From positions 6,386,001-6,450,000 of the forward strand of contig NZ_CP042266.1 in NCBI RefSeq assembly GCF_007856155.1: DNA of 64,000 nucleotides, given 5' to 3'. This document shows, in pieces, positions 9,142 to 18,227 of this stretch. Numbering within the stretch: position 1 is the first letter of the stretch; each line of letters begins with the position of its first letter. Under the pieces are notes generated by a model. The model was given only the letters and a program-made list of their open reading frames with translations, was not told where the DNA came from and made no database searches. This stretch comes from Streptomyces qinzhouensis. Lineage in GTDB: Bacteria; Actinomycetota; Actinomycetes; Streptomycetales; Streptomycetaceae. Made by a program: the position numbers and the translations under genes.

Positions 9142-10920
9142 ATGCCTCGTATGACCGCTGCCCGCGCGGCAGTCGAGATCCTCAAGCGGGAGGGCGTCAC
9201 CCACGCCTTCGGTGTGCCGGGGGCCGCGATCAACCCCTTCTACAAGGCGCTGAAGGAGGGCGGCGGCATCGATCACACCCTCGCCCGCCATGTCGAGGGC
9301 GCCTCCCATATGGCCGAGGGCTGGACCCGTACCCGCCCGGGCAATATCGGGGTGTGCATCGGGACGTCCGGCCCGGCCGGCACCGACATGATCACCGGGC
9401 TGTACTCGGCCATCGGGGACTCGGTGCCGATCCTCTGCATCACCGGCCAGGCGCCCACCGCGGTGCTCCACAAGGAGGACTTCCAGGCCGTCGACATCGC
9501 CGCGATCGCCCGGCCCGTCACCAAGGCGGCCACCACGGTGATGGCGGCCGCCCAGGTGCCCGGCGTCTTCCAGCAGGCCTTCCATCTGATGCGCTCCGGC
9601 CGCCCGGGACCGGTCCTGATCGATCTGCCGCTGGACGTCCAGCAGACCGAGATCGAGTTCGACCCGGAGACCTACGCCCCGCTGCCGGTCCACCGGCCGG
9701 CCGCCACCCGGGCCCAGGCCGCCAAGGCGCTGGAGATGCTGCTGGCGGCCGAGCGGCCGCTGATCGTGGCGGGCGGCGGGGTGATCAACGCCGACGCGTC
9801 CGCGCCGCTGGTCGAGTTCGCCGAGCTGACCGGGGTGCCCGTCGTCCCGACCCTGATGGGCTGGGGCACCATCCCCGACGACCATGAACTCAACGCGGGC
9901 ATGGTCGGCCTCCAGACCTCCCACCGCTACGGCAACGCCACCTTCCTGGAGTCCGATTTCGTCCTCGGCATCGGCAACCGCTGGGCCAACCGCCACACCG
10001 GCGGCCTGGATGTCTACACCCGGGGCCGGACCTTCGTCCATGTCGATATCGAACCCACCCAGATCGGCCGGATCTTCGCCCCGGACTACGGCATCGTCTC
10101 CGACGCCGGTGCCGCGCTGGAACTCTTCGTGGAACTGGCCCGTGAACACCGGGACGCGGGCACCCTGCCCGACCGCTCCGCCTGGGCCGCCTCGGCCCGG
10201 CGGCGCAAGGCGACCCTCCAGCGGCGCACCCACTTCGACGAGGTGCCGATCAAACCGCAGCGTGTCTACGAGGAGATGAACCGGGCCTTCGGACCCGAGA
10301 CGCGGTACGTGACCACGATCGGGCTCTCCCAGATCGCGGGCGCCCAGCTGCTCCATGTCTACCGGCCGCGCCACTGGATCAACTGCGGCCAGGCCGGCCC
10401 GCTGGGCTGGACCATCCCGGCCGCCCTCGGGGTCGCCACCGCCGACCCGGACACGCCCGTCGTCGCGCTCTCCGGGGACTACGACTTCCAGTTCATGCTG
10501 GAGGAACTGGCCGTCGGGGCCCAGCACCGCATCCCGTACATCCATGTGCTGGTCAACAACGCCTATCTCGGCCTGATCCGGCAGGCCCAGCGGAATCTCG
10601 ACATCAACTTCCAGGTGAATCTGGAGTTCGAGAACATCAACTCACCCGAACTGGGCGTCTACGGCGTCGACCATGTCAAGGTCGTCGAGGGCCTGGGCTG
10701 CAAGGCGCTCCGCGTCACCGAGCCGGACGCACTGCTGCCCGCCTTCGAGGAGGCGAAGAAGCTCGCGGCCGAGTACCGGGTGCCGGTGGTCGTGGAGGCG
10801 ATCCTGGAGCGGGTCACCAATATCTCGATGGGCGCCGAGATCGACGCGGTCAACGAGTGGGAGGACCTGGCGACCGCCCCGGGCCACGCCCCGACGTCCG
10901 TTCTGCCGCTGGAGATCTGA
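9142..10920 (+). CDS. gcl: Glyoxylate carboligase (tartronate-semialdehyde synthase)
   Basis: A 592-residue ThDP/FAD enzyme that condenses two glyoxylate molecules to tartronate semialdehyde and CO2. It matches E. coli Gcl (593 residues) throughout: [64 protein letters not shown] and the ending [10 protein letters not shown]. The valine in RHVEGA replaces the glutamate of other ThDP enzymes, which is the known hallmark of Gcl. The ATG at 9142 gives the E. coli-like start and has TGGGGGC 6-7 bases upstream; ATG 9130 is an alternative. GlxR and Hyi, encoded 0.8-2.6 kb downstream on the other strand, complete the glycerate pathway. Confidence 0.95.
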   Translation: MPRMTAARAAVEILKREGVTHAFGVPGAAINPFYKALKEGGGIDHTLARHVEGASHMAEGWTRTRPGNIGVCIGTSGPAGTDMITGLYSAIGDSVPILCITGQAPTAVLHKEDFQAVDIAAIARPVTKAATTVMAAAQVPGVFQQAFHLMRSGRPGPVLIDLPLDVQQTEIEFDPETYAPLPVHRPAATRAQAAKALEMLLAAERPLIVAGGGVINADASAPLVEFAELTGVPVVPTLMGWGTIPDDHELNAGMVGLQTSHRYGNATFLESDFVLGIGNRWANRHTGGLDVYTRGRTFVHVDIEPTQIGRIFAPDYGIVSDAGAALELFVELAREHRDAGTLPDRSAWAASARRRKATLQRRTHFDEVPIKPQRVYEEMNRAFGPETRYVTTIGLSQIAGAQLLHVYRPRHWINCGQAGPLGWTIPAALGVATADPDTPVVALSGDYDFQFMLEELAVGAQHRIPYIHVLVNNAYLGLIRQAQRNLDINFQVNLEFENINSPELGVYGVDHVKVVEGLGCKALRVTEPDALLPAFEEAKKLAAEYRVPVVVEAILERVTNISMGAEIDAVNEWEDLATAPGHAPTSVLPLEI

Positions 10921-11018
10921 CACCGGACCGGCTCCGCGTCCCGCGGAAATCCGGGTTCCGTGTATGGGGAATCCGTCTATGGTGGGCCCGGACGACGACG
11001 TGAGGAAGGAACCGCACC

Positions 11019-11336
11019 ATGGCGACGGAGGACAAGGCGGCGCTCCCGGCGGGGTTCGTACCCGTGAACGAGGAGTACTGCCGCGTGTGCGGCTGGACCG
11101 AAGGAGCCCTGATCTGGGCCGACGGCTGGGCCTCGCACGACGTCTGCCCCTGCTGCGGCTGTGAGGCGGGCCTGACCGACATGGGCTGGCCCGGGGACGA
11201 CCGGACCTTGGAGTCGGTCCGTTCCTACCGCGGCCGATGGGTGGCGCACGGCGCCGCCTGGGACGGTCCGCACCGTCGGCCACGGGACTGGGACCTGTTG
11301 ACGCAGATGGCGGGCATCCCGCCGCACTGGCGCTGA
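11019..11336 (+). CDS. Small cysteine-rich (CPCC-like) protein
   Basis: A 105-residue protein of unknown function with a probable zinc site: YCRVCGW at residues 22-28 and CPCCGCEAG at about residues 47-55. The rest is rich in Trp and acidic residues (DMGWPGDDRTLESVRSYRGRW). It resembles small CPCC-type cysteine-rich proteins seen in many bacteria. GAGGAAGGA precedes the ATG. It lies between gcl and glxR and is followed by a strong terminator, so it may be a read-through gene of gcl or monocistronic. Confidence 0.65.
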   Translation: MATEDKAALPAGFVPVNEEYCRVCGWTEGALIWADGWASHDVCPCCGCEAGLTDMGWPGDDRTLESVRSYRGRWVAHGAAWDGPHRRPRDWDLLTQMAGIPPHWR

Positions 11337-11347
11337 ACGGCCGAATG

Positions 11348-11390
11348 CGCCGATGGCCCGCACTCCCTGAAGGAGTGCGGGCCATCGGCG
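11348..11390 (+). terminator. Strong hairpin terminator
   Basis: A 19-bp perfect stem (11348-11366 with 11372-11390, one arm CGCCGATGGCCCGCACTCC) and a 5-base loop, 11 bases after the CPCC-like gene. It probably ends gcl-side transcription. Confidence 0.8.
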
Positions 11391-11757
11391 TACGGAGAAA
11401 GCGGGCGGGGGCCGCGGCGGCCGGGCGACCGGGCCGGTGGCGGCGCCCCCCTCAGGCCGGGGGGCGCCGGCGCCGGACCTTCACCACCGCACTGGCGTCG
11501 TACGGCTGCCGCGGTCCCGCCCCGGTCGTACGGACCACCCCTCAGGGGTCTGTGCGACCGGTCGAACCGCCCGGGGCACGGCCTGGGTGAGCGTGCCCCG
11601 GACGGGATCCGGGGAGGGGATCCGGGCGGGATCCGGGGAGGGGATCCGGGCGGTGACGGAGCCTGGGCGCGACAGGAAGGTGTCGGCGCCGTCACCGCCC
11701 GGAAGCCGGGGCCCGTCCCGGGCGGTACGGACCGCCCGGGACGGGGAGAAGGGGTCG

Positions 11758-12648
11758 TCAGACCTGCTGCCCCGAGAGGCGCTCGACGGACCGCAGCAGG
11801 GCCGAATGGTCGAGCCCGCCGTCTCCCTGGGCGCTCAGGGAGGCGATCAACTGGGCCACGACGGCGCCGACCGGGAGCGCGGCGCCGACCTCACGCGCCG
11901 CGTCGGTGACGATGCCCATGTCCTTGTGGTGGAGGTCGATCCGGAAGCCGGGGCGGAAGTCCCGGGCGAGGAAGTTCCCCTTCTTGCGGCTCAGCACGGT
12001 GGAACCGGCCAGTCCGCCGTTGAGGACGTCCAGCGCGGCGGACAGATCCACGCCCGACTTCTCCAGGAAGACCACGGCCTCCGCGCAGGCCTGGATGTTG
12101 ACGGCCACGATGAGCTGGTTGGCGGCCTTCACCGTCTGCCCGGCGCCGTGCGGACCGCACCGTACGACGGTCTTCCCCAGCGCCTCGAACAGCGGCAGCG
12201 CGTAGTCGAAATCGGCCTGGTCGCCGCCGACCATGATGGACAGCACCGCCTCGACGGCCCCGGCCTCGCCGCCGGAGACCGGCGCGTCCAGCACCCGCAG
12301 CCCCTTCTCCTTCGCCGCGGCGGCCAGTTCGACCGAAGTGCGGGGGGTGATCGACGACATGTCGATCAGCAGGGCGCCGGGCCGGGCGTTCGCGAGGATC
12401 CCGTCCGGGCCGTAGGCGACCGCCTCGACCTGCGGCGACGCCGGGACCATGGTGATGATGACGTCCGCATCGCGTACGGCGTCCGCGACCGAGGCGGCGG
12501 CGCTGCCGCCGGCCGCGGCCAGCCGGTCGAGCTTGGCCTGCTCCAGTGTGCAACCGGTGACCGGGTAACCGGCCTTGAGCAGGTTCTCGGCCATGGGGGA
12601 GCCCATGATGCCGAGACCGATCCAGGCCACCGAGGGCAGTGTGCTCAT
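11758..12648 (-). CDS. glxR: 2-hydroxy-3-oxopropionate (tartronate semialdehyde) reductase
   Basis: A 296-residue beta-hydroxyacid dehydrogenase that reduces tartronate semialdehyde to glycerate. Rossmann motif AWIGLGIMGSPMAENLL at the N-terminus; substrate loop DAPVSGGEAGAVEA; catalytic helix GAGQTVKAANQLIVAVN with the conserved lysine; KDMGIVTDAAREVGAALP near the end. The length is typical. The start MSTLPSVAW at 12648 has AGAAAGG about 8 bases upstream. It follows hyi by 74 bases on the same strand, forming an operon, and its product uses the output of Gcl and Hyi. Confidence 0.93.
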   Translation of the reverse strand: MSTLPSVAWIGLGIMGSPMAENLLKAGYPVTGCTLEQAKLDRLAAAGGSAAASVADAVRDADVIITMVPASPQVEAVAYGPDGILANARPGALLIDMSSITPRTSVELAAAAKEKGLRVLDAPVSGGEAGAVEAVLSIMVGGDQADFDYALPLFEALGKTVVRCGPHGAGQTVKAANQLIVAVNIQACAEAVVFLEKSGVDLSAALDVLNGGLAGSTVLSRKKGNFLARDFRPGFRIDLHHKDMGIVTDAAREVGAALPVGAVVAQLIASLSAQGDGGLDHSALLRSVERLSGQQV

Positions 12649-12722
12649 GAGGGTGTGCCTTTCTGGCAGCGGGACGGGAAGGTACGTCCGGGGTACGGGG
12701 GTACGGGACGGGCTCGGGGCGG

Positions 12723-13565
12723 TCAGCGGGTCGCGGCGCGGGCCTCGCGGGGCAGCCAGCCGAAGCACTCCGCGCTCGGCCGGTCGCCCGGCTTGTACTC
12801 CAGTCCGACCCAGCCGTCGTATCCGGCGGCCGTGAGCCGGGCCAGCAGCCGCTCCAGGGGGAGCGAGCCCGTCCCCGGAGCCCCCCGGCCCGGGTTGTCC
12901 GCGATCTGGACATGGCCGACACGGTCCCCGTGGGCGGAGATCGCGGCGCCGACGTCCTCGCCGTTCATCGACAGGTGGTACACGTCCAGCAGGAACTCCG
13001 CGTTCGCCAGGCCCGTCGCGGCGTTCACCTTGTCGGCTACCTCGACCGCCGCCGCGGCGGTGACCAGCGGATAGTCCGGGGACTCGGGCCGGTTGAGGGT
13101 TTCGATCAGCAGGATCGCGCCGATCTCGTCCGCGGCCCGGGCGGCGAGCGCCAGATTCTCCAGCGCCAGGGCGTCCTGGGCGGCGGCAGCCGCACCGGGC
13201 ACCCGGTTCCCGTACAGCGCGTTGAGCGCCCGGCAGCCCACGGAGGCCGCGAAACCGGCCGCCACCTCCACATTGGCGCGGAAACGCGCGGACTCCTCGC
13301 CCGGTACGGAGAGCGCGCCCCGGTCGGGGCCCGGCAGCCGCCCGGCGTAGAAGTTCAGCCCCACCAGCTCGGTGCCCGCCTCGTCCAGCGCCCGCTTCAG
13401 GGCGTCGAGTTCCGCGCGCGGCGGGGTCGGGTCGTCGGGCCAGGGCCACCACAGTTCGACGGCCGTGAAGCCCGCCGCCGCGGCGGCCGCGGGACGGTCG
13501 AGGAGCGGGAGTTCGGTGAAGAGGATCGACAGGTTCACATCGAATCGGTGGCCGGAGTACCCCAT
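12723..13565 (-). CDS. hyi: Hydroxypyruvate isomerase
   Basis: A 280-residue TIM-barrel protein of the Hyi/AP-endonuclease-2 superfamily that interconverts hydroxypyruvate and tartronate semialdehyde. Landmarks: VNLSILFTELPLLDRP, AAGFTAVELWWPW, LLIETLNRPESPDYPL (metal/catalytic Glu), LDVYHLSMNGED, VGHVQIADNPGRGAPGTG and GLEYKPG. Divergent from the small-gene pair at 13769, with an operator-like direct repeat just upstream. It is the first gene of the hyi-glxR operon. Confidence 0.93.
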   Translation of the reverse strand: MGYSGHRFDVNLSILFTELPLLDRPAAAAAAGFTAVELWWPWPDDPTPPRAELDALKRALDEAGTELVGLNFYAGRLPGPDRGALSVPGEESARFRANVEVAAGFAASVGCRALNALYGNRVPGAAAAAQDALALENLALAARAADEIGAILLIETLNRPESPDYPLVTAAAAVEVADKVNAATGLANAEFLLDVYHLSMNGEDVGAAISAHGDRVGHVQIADNPGRGAPGTGSLPLERLLARLTAAGYDGWVGLEYKPGDRPSAECFGWLPREARAATR

Positions 13566-13589
13566 CAGGCGCCGCGCCCCTTCCGTAAT

Positions 13590-13616
13590 GTGGAAGTTGA
13601 TTTCTGCTTAATGGAA
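13590..13616. promoter_or_regulatory. Operator-like direct repeat upstream of hyi
   Basis: GTGGAA (13590-13595) and ATGGAA (13611-13616) are direct repeats with starts 21 bases apart, two helical turns. The inner 16-mer TTTCTGCTTAATGGAA (13601-13616) matches the gcl and aceB sites. It sits 25-51 bases before the hyi start codon. Confidence 0.5.
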
Positions 13617-13768
13617 TCGTGCTGGTGGGGTCCGGGGGTTGTCAAGAGGGCTCGCGCCTCCGGTCCGCACCCGGCGCCCCGGTCGGCTAGGGTCGGCTCG
13701 CGGCGGCCGGCCGGGTCGGACCGCACGTCAGGACAGGTGCGGCGGTGTGGGGAGAGCGAGCGCGCGGG

Positions 13769-14020
13769 ATGAAGCTGAGAGTGGAGTTCACGACCGAGCC
13801 CTTCGACCTGGACGAGGCGCCCCCGCATGCCGTGGTCGCCAAGGAGGTGTTCCTCGGCGCCGATCTGGACACCGTGGACGTGGGGCCCTTCGGCAATACG
13901 GCGGAGGGGCGGGCCGAACCGGTGCTGGGCGCGGTGGAGGCCATGCTGCGCCGCTCGCTGGAGGCCGGGGCGACCCGGATATCGCTTCAGGTGAACGTGG
14001 TGCGGGAGGAGGGGCGGTGA
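13769..14020 (+). CDS. Small protein, possibly MTH1187/YkoF-like
   Basis: An 83-residue protein. The C-terminal part (GPFGNTAEGRAEPVLGAVEAMLRRSLEAGATRISLQVNV) resembles the ferredoxin-like fold of MTH1187/YkoF proteins, some of which bind thiamine, with a T-x-E-G element and a helix leading to a last strand. The similarity is short and the call tentative. The ATG at 13769 was chosen because it begins the conserved strand MKLRVEF; no strong ribosome site is present. The stop overlaps the GTG of the next gene (GTGA), so the two are coupled. Divergent from hyi. Confidence 0.5.
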   Translation: MKLRVEFTTEPFDLDEAPPHAVVAKEVFLGADLDTVDVGPFGNTAEGRAEPVLGAVEAMLRRSLEAGATRISLQVNVVREEGR

Positions 14021-14505
14021 ACCCCCGGCCCGAGCCCGATGCCCCCGCGGTCTCCGATGCCCCCGCGGTCTCCGGTGTCCCGGCAGTCTCCGATGCCTCC
14101 GCGGTCTCCGGTGTCCCGGCTGTCCCCGGTGCCGAGATCGCGGGGCATCCGCTGACCCTGGCGGTCGGACCGCTCGTCGACGCCATAGGGGCCGAGCTCG
14201 TCCGCCCCGAGCGGGCCGGTCCCGACGATGTGGTGCTCTCCTGGGAGGGGCGCGAGGTCGTCGCCGTCAGACTGCCGCAGCTCTCCGATTCCCTCGACCG
14301 CATCCTGGCCGCGCTGGAGCGCGGTCACGGTATGCCGCTCGCTCAACTCGACCGCAAGGAGAAGCAGCGGGTGGTACGGAGTCTGGAGGCGCGCGGAGCC
14401 TTCGCGGTCCGCCACGGTGTGGAGACCGTCGCCGCTGCCCTCGGGGTCAGCCGCTTCACCGTCTACAACTACCTCAACAGGGAGAACGCCGCCAAGGGCG
14501 GTTGA
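14017..14505 (+). CDS. DauR/YheO-type helix-turn-helix protein with repetitive N-terminus
   Basis: A 162-residue protein. Residues about 6-38 are a run of five 6-residue units (DAPAVS, GVPAVS and variants) encoded by an 18-bp tandem repeat, probably disordered. The middle has short strands (VVLSWEGREVVAVRLP). The C-terminal 50 residues match the DauR/YheO C-terminal HTH: LDRKEKQRVVRSLEARGAFA, then VAAALGVSRFTVYNYLN. It lacks the large PAS-like YheO domain. GTG start after GGAGGAGGGG and overlap with the preceding gene support the boundary. Being upstream of uraD on the same strand, it may take part in control of purine breakdown. Confidence 0.7.
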   Translation: MNPRPEPDAPAVSDAPAVSGVPAVSDASAVSGVPAVPGAEIAGHPLTLAVGPLVDAIGAELVRPERAGPDDVVLSWEGREVVAVRLPQLSDSLDRILAALERGHGMPLAQLDRKEKQRVVRSLEARGAFAVRHGVETVAAALGVSRFTVYNYLNRENAAKGG

Positions 14506-14603
14506 TTCCGGCCCGAACAACGAGTGGACATCGGCCGTCGTCCGGGTTTCCGGGCGGCGGCCGAAGTGCGTGACGGGGCGGCGTGCGCCCACCCGTCCAA
14601 GTT

Positions 14604-14645
14604 TTCAACAAACTGTTGACCTTCTCTCGTGGAGCGCGTTAGCTA
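14604..14645 (+). promoter_or_regulatory. uraD promoter with TTCAAC-N5-GTTGAC operator
   Basis: TTCAACAAACTGTTGAC at 14604-14620 is a near-perfect dyad that overlaps a -35 element TTGACC (14616-14621); TAGCTA at 14640-14645 is a fair -10 with an 18-base spacer. The same 17-base dyad recurs before allB at 45517-45533. Binding here would occlude RNA polymerase, which suggests repression. Confidence 0.65.
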
Positions 14646-14693
14646 TGCGCAGCCCGACCAGAAAATGCTGCGAGCAAGAGCACGGAGGTACCC

Positions 14694-15266
14694 GTGACAT
14701 CGAGTCCACAGCGCCTTCCGGATCTCAGGGAAACGGCCGGACCGCCCGGCGTACCCGCGGATACTCCCGAGGGCCTCAGTCGGTTCAACTCCGCTTCCGA
14801 GGCGGCGGCCCGCGCCGCGCTCCACGAGGTGTGCGCCGCCGGGGCCTGGAGCAGTGCGATGCTCGCCCGCCGTCCGTACCCGACCGTCGGCGAACTGCTC
14901 GCCGCCGGAGAGGCGGCCACGGCGGCACTGACCGCGGACGACCTCGCCGAGGCCATGGCGGGACATCCGCCGATCGGCAGACCCCGCCCCGGCGACCCGG
15001 CCTCGGCACGCGAACAGCGCGGTATGGCCGGGGCGTCGGACACCCTGAAGGCCGAACTGCTGGAGCTGAACCTCGCCTACCAGAAGAAGTTCGGCCAGGT
15101 CTTTCTGATCTGCGCCACCGGACGCACCGGGGAGCAGCTGCGCGACGCGGCCCAGGACCGGCTCGGCAACACACCGGAACGGGAACGGGAGATCGTCCGC
15201 ACCGAGCTGGCCGGAATCAATCGGATCCGGCTCACCCGGCTCATACGGCCCGAACCGGAAGCGTGA
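14694..15266 (+). CDS. uraD: OHCU decarboxylase
   Basis: A 190-residue 2-oxo-4-hydroxy-4-carboxy-5-ureidoimidazoline decarboxylase, the last enzyme in the conversion of urate to S-allantoin. Family signature: FNSASEAAARAALHEVC, GHPPIGRP (catalytic His), SAREQRGMAGAS, FGQVFLICATGRTGEQL and EIVRTELAGINRIRLTRL. It is 20-25 residues longer than typical because of a polar N-terminal extension. GTG start after CACGGAGGT. First gene of the uraD-uraH-urate oxidase operon. Confidence 0.93.
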   Translation: MTSSPQRLPDLRETAGPPGVPADTPEGLSRFNSASEAAARAALHEVCAAGAWSSAMLARRPYPTVGELLAAGEAATAALTADDLAEAMAGHPPIGRPRPGDPASAREQRGMAGASDTLKAELLELNLAYQKKFGQVFLICATGRTGEQLRDAAQDRLGNTPEREREIVRTELAGINRIRLTRLIRPEPEA

Positions 15267-15421
15267 CCTGAGCGGGCGCATGCCCCGCCCCGTACCGAAA
15301 GCGTTGTCCGAGCGGGCCGGGCGGTTCGCCCGGGCGTTCTCAGGGCCTCGGTTCGGGTACGGCGCGGTCCGCCCGGCATCCCATCGCAAGCCACCCGGAA
15401 CCCCCGAGGAAGCGAAGGCGC

Positions 15422-15820
15422 ATGAGCACGCAGACCACCGCGTCGGTCTCCACCCACATCCTGGACACCAGCGCCGGACGCCCCGCGGCGGGCGTCCCCG
15501 TCCGGCTGTCGGCCCGCTCCACCGACCAGGGCCCATGGACCGAACTCGGCGCATCGGCCACCGACGCCGACGGGCGCTGCAAGGACCTCCCGGCACCGCC
15601 GGAGGGCACCACCCGTGTCCGCCTCGAATTCGGGACCGAGGCGTACTTCCTGACCAGGCGAGCCGAGGCACAGCAGGACGTCCCCGCGCATCGGGACAGT
15701 GGTCCGGGACCGGTGTTCTTCCCCGAGGTGGCGATCGTCTTCGCCGTCTCGGCGGGCGAGCACTACCACGTACCGCTGCTGCTCAACCCGTTCGGCTACT
15801 CCGTATACCGAGGGAGTTAG
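15422..15820 (+). CDS. uraH: 5-Hydroxyisourate hydrolase
   Basis: A 132-residue transthyretin-like enzyme that hydrolyses 5-hydroxyisourate to OHCU. N-terminal VSTHILDTSAGRPAAGVPV carries the catalytic His; FFPEVAIVFAV and HYHVPLLLNPFGYSVYRGS carry the second His and the C-terminal Y-R-G-S tetrapeptide that defines the family against vertebrate transthyretin. The 155-base gap after uraD holds no clear promoter. Six bases separate its stop from the urate oxidase ATG. Confidence 0.95.
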   Translation: MSTQTTASVSTHILDTSAGRPAAGVPVRLSARSTDQGPWTELGASATDADGRCKDLPAPPEGTTRVRLEFGTEAYFLTRRAEAQQDVPAHRDSGPGPVFFPEVAIVFAVSAGEHYHVPLLLNPFGYSVYRGS

Positions 15821-15825
15821 CGAAG

Positions 15826-16749
15826 ATGCCCACCATTCTCGGCCAGAACCAGTACGGCAAAGCGGAGAACCGCGTGGTGCGGATCGTCCGGGACGGCGGC
15901 ACCCACCACATCAAGGACCTCAATGTCTCCATCGCCCTCAGCGGCGATATGGGCGAGGTCCACCACTCGGGCTCCAACGCCAATGTCCTGCCGACCGACA
16001 CCACCAAGAACACGGTGTACGCGTTCGCCAAGGAGTTCGGCATCGAGTCCGCCGAGCAGTTCGGCATCCACCTCGCCCGCCACTTCGTGACCTCCCAGGA
16101 GGCGATCCACCGGGCCAGGATCCGCATCGAGGAGTACGCCTGGGAGCGCATACCGGCCTCCCGCAAGGCCTCCCGCTCCGGCGGCGCCGAGAAGGCCGGA
16201 CACTCCTTCGTCCGCAAGGGGCAGGAGACCCGGCTGGCCCAGATCACCTACGACGGGAACGACTGGCAGATCATCTCCGGACTGACCGATCTGACCGTAC
16301 TGAACTCCACGAACTCCGAGTTCTGGGGGTATCTGAAGGACAAGTACACCACCCTCGAGGAGGCGTACGACCGGATCCTGGCCACCGATGTCTCGGCCCG
16401 CTGGCGGCACAACTGGACCTCGGACGCACAGCCGGTGCCGAACTGGGAGAAGTCCTACGCCCGGACGAAGCGGCACCTGCTGGAGGCCTTCGCCGAGACG
16501 TACTCGCTCTCGTTGCAGCAGACGCTGTACCAGATGGGTTCACGGGTGATCGACAGCCGGAGCGAGATCGACGAGATCCGCTTCTCACTCCCCAACAACC
16601 ATCACTTCCTGGTCGACCTCGAACCCCTCGGACTGAAGAACGACAACGAGGTCTACTTCGCGGCCGACCGGCCGTACGGCCTGATCGAGGCGACCGTACT
16701 GCGGGACGGTGCCGAGGCGGGTATCCCGGTGGATCTGACCAACCTCTGA
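15826..16749 (+). CDS. pucL: Factor-independent urate oxidase
   Basis: A 307-residue cofactor-less uricase that oxidises urate to 5-hydroxyisourate. Hallmarks: YGKAENRVVRIVRDG, LPTDTTKNTVYAFAKEF (catalytic Thr loop), NSTNSEFWGYLKDKYTTL, and IRFSLPNNHHFLVDL (the Asn/His region that positions oxygen). The length is standard. The start 6 bases after uraH and partial GAGGGAG site support coupling. Together with UraH and UraD it gives S-allantoin, the substrate of AllB encoded 30 kb away. Confidence 0.95.
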   Translation: MPTILGQNQYGKAENRVVRIVRDGGTHHIKDLNVSIALSGDMGEVHHSGSNANVLPTDTTKNTVYAFAKEFGIESAEQFGIHLARHFVTSQEAIHRARIRIEEYAWERIPASRKASRSGGAEKAGHSFVRKGQETRLAQITYDGNDWQIISGLTDLTVLNSTNSEFWGYLKDKYTTLEEAYDRILATDVSARWRHNWTSDAQPVPNWEKSYARTKRHLLEAFAETYSLSLQQTLYQMGSRVIDSRSEIDEIRFSLPNNHHFLVDLEPLGLKNDNEVYFAADRPYGLIEATVLRDGAEAGIPVDLTNL

Positions 16750-16850
16750 GCCGGCTCCGGCCCCCGGCCGGCCGCCGACCGCCCACGGGGAGCGGCCGGG
16801 GAGCCGGGGGCCGGGAGTTCCGGGCCGAGACGAAGGGAATCGAGGGAAGC

Positions 16851-18227
16851 ATGGCGGTTTCGCGCATCGTCATCGAGAACTGTGCCGTCGCGACGGTCGA
16901 CGCGCACAACACCGAGTACGCCGAAGGACACCTCGTCGTCAACGGCAACCGCATCGAGACGGTGGGCCCCGGGCCGGCCCCCGAAGGGCTCACCGATGTG
17001 GTCCGCCGCATCGACGGAACCGGCCATCTCGCCACGCCCGGACTGGTCAACACCCACCACCACTTCTACCAGTGGCTCACCCGGGGACTCGCCACCGACC
17101 ACAACCTCTTCGACTGGCTGGTCGCGCTCTATCCCACCTGGGCGCGGATCGACGAACCGATGGTCCGGGCCGCGGCGCGGGGATCGCTGGCGATGATGGC
17201 CATCGGCGGTGTCACCCTGGCCATGGACCACCACTACGTCTATCCGCGCGGGGCCGGGGACCTCACCGGTGCCCTCGTCGGCGCCGCCCGTGAACTGGGC
17301 GTCCGCTTCACCCTGGCCCGCGGTTCCATGGACCGGGGCACCTCGGACGGAGGGCTGCCGCCCGACTTCGCGGTCGAGACCCTGGACGGGGCGCTCGCCG
17401 CCACCGAGGAGGCGATCGACCAACACCACGACCCGGCCCCGGACGCGATGACCCGGATCGCCGTCGCGCCCTGCTCGCCGTTCTCCGTCTCCACCGAACT
17501 GATGCGGCAGGGTGCCGAACTCGCCCGCCGCAAGGGAGTGCGGCTGCATACCCACGGTTCGGAGACCATCGAGGAAGAGCGTTTCTGCAAAGAGCTGTTC
17601 GGGATGGGCCCCACCGACTACTTCGCCTCGACCGGCTGGCTCGGCGACGATGTGTGGATGGCCCACTGCGTCCATATGAACGACTCCGACATCGCCGCCT
17701 TCGCCCGTACCGGCACCGGGGTGGCGCACTGTCCCTCCTCCAACGCCCGGCTCGGCGCCGGGATCGCCAGGGTCCCCGAGATGCTCGCCGCGAAGGTCCC
17801 CGTCGGCCTCGGTGTCGACGGCACCGCGTCCAACGAGGCCGGCGAACTCCGCACCGAACTCCGCAACGCCCTGCTGATCAACCGGCTGGGCGCCCGCCGG
17901 GAGACCGCACTGACCACCCGTCAGGCACTGCGGCTCGGGACCTACGGCGGGGCCCGGGTGCTGGGGCGCCATCAGGAGACCGGCTCGCTGGAGCCGGGCA
18001 AGCTCGCCGATCTTGTGCTCTGGCGGCTCGACACCCTCGCCCACGCCTCGATGGCCGACCCGGTGGCCGCGCTGGTCCTGGGTGCCCCCGCCCCGGTCAC
18101 GCTCTCCCTCGTCGACGGCCGCCCCGTCGTCGAGGACGGCCGACTGGTGACCGTGGACGAGGACGAGGTCGCCCGGGTCACCCGCGGCGAGGCCCGACGC
18201 CTCGCCGAGATCGCCCGCGCCTTGTAG
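16851..18227 (+). CDS. 8-oxoguanine deaminase-like amidohydrolase
   Basis: A 458-residue metal-dependent amidohydrolase of the AtzC/TrzN/8-oxoguanine deaminase group. Metal ligands: VNTHHHFYQW (H-x-H), RLHTHGSE, DVWMAHCVHMND and GLGVDGTASNEAGEL (Asp). The C-terminal GSLEPGKLADLVLW is standard for the family. Given the neighbours, it probably deaminates a purine base such as 8-oxoguanine (giving urate directly) or guanine; the sequence resembles 8-oxoguanine deaminase more than GuaD. GAGGGAAGC precedes the ATG; the 101-base gap after urate oxidase allows cotranscription. Confidence 0.85.
   Translation: MAVSRIVIENCAVATVDAHNTEYAEGHLVVNGNRIETVGPGPAPEGLTDVVRRIDGTGHLATPGLVNTHHHFYQWLTRGLATDHNLFDWLVALYPTWARIDEPMVRAAARGSLAMMAIGGVTLAMDHHYVYPRGAGDLTGALVGAARELGVRFTLARGSMDRGTSDGGLPPDFAVETLDGALAATEEAIDQHHDPAPDAMTRIAVAPCSPFSVSTELMRQGAELARRKGVRLHTHGSETIEEERFCKELFGMGPTDYFASTGWLGDDVWMAHCVHMNDSDIAAFARTGTGVAHCPSSNARLGAGIARVPEMLAAKVPVGLGVDGTASNEAGELRTELRNALLINRLGARRETALTTRQALRLGTYGGARVLGRHQETGSLEPGKLADLVLWRLDTLAHASMADPVAALVLGAPAPVTLSLVDGRPVVEDGRLVTVDEDEVARVTRGEARRLAEIARAL

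Noticed and set aside
9049..10545. Minus-strand open frame of about 500 codons opposite gcl
   Set aside because: Gcl matches its family over the full length; the antisense frame has no recognisable motif.
9142..10920. Missing catalytic glutamate in the ThDP enzyme considered as a novelty
   Set aside because: Valine at this position (RHVEGA) is the established feature of glyoxylate carboligase.
14032..14130. Short regular repeats considered as a CRISPR array
   Set aside because: 18-bp units are adjacent without spacers, are in frame and encode protein; no cas genes in the window.
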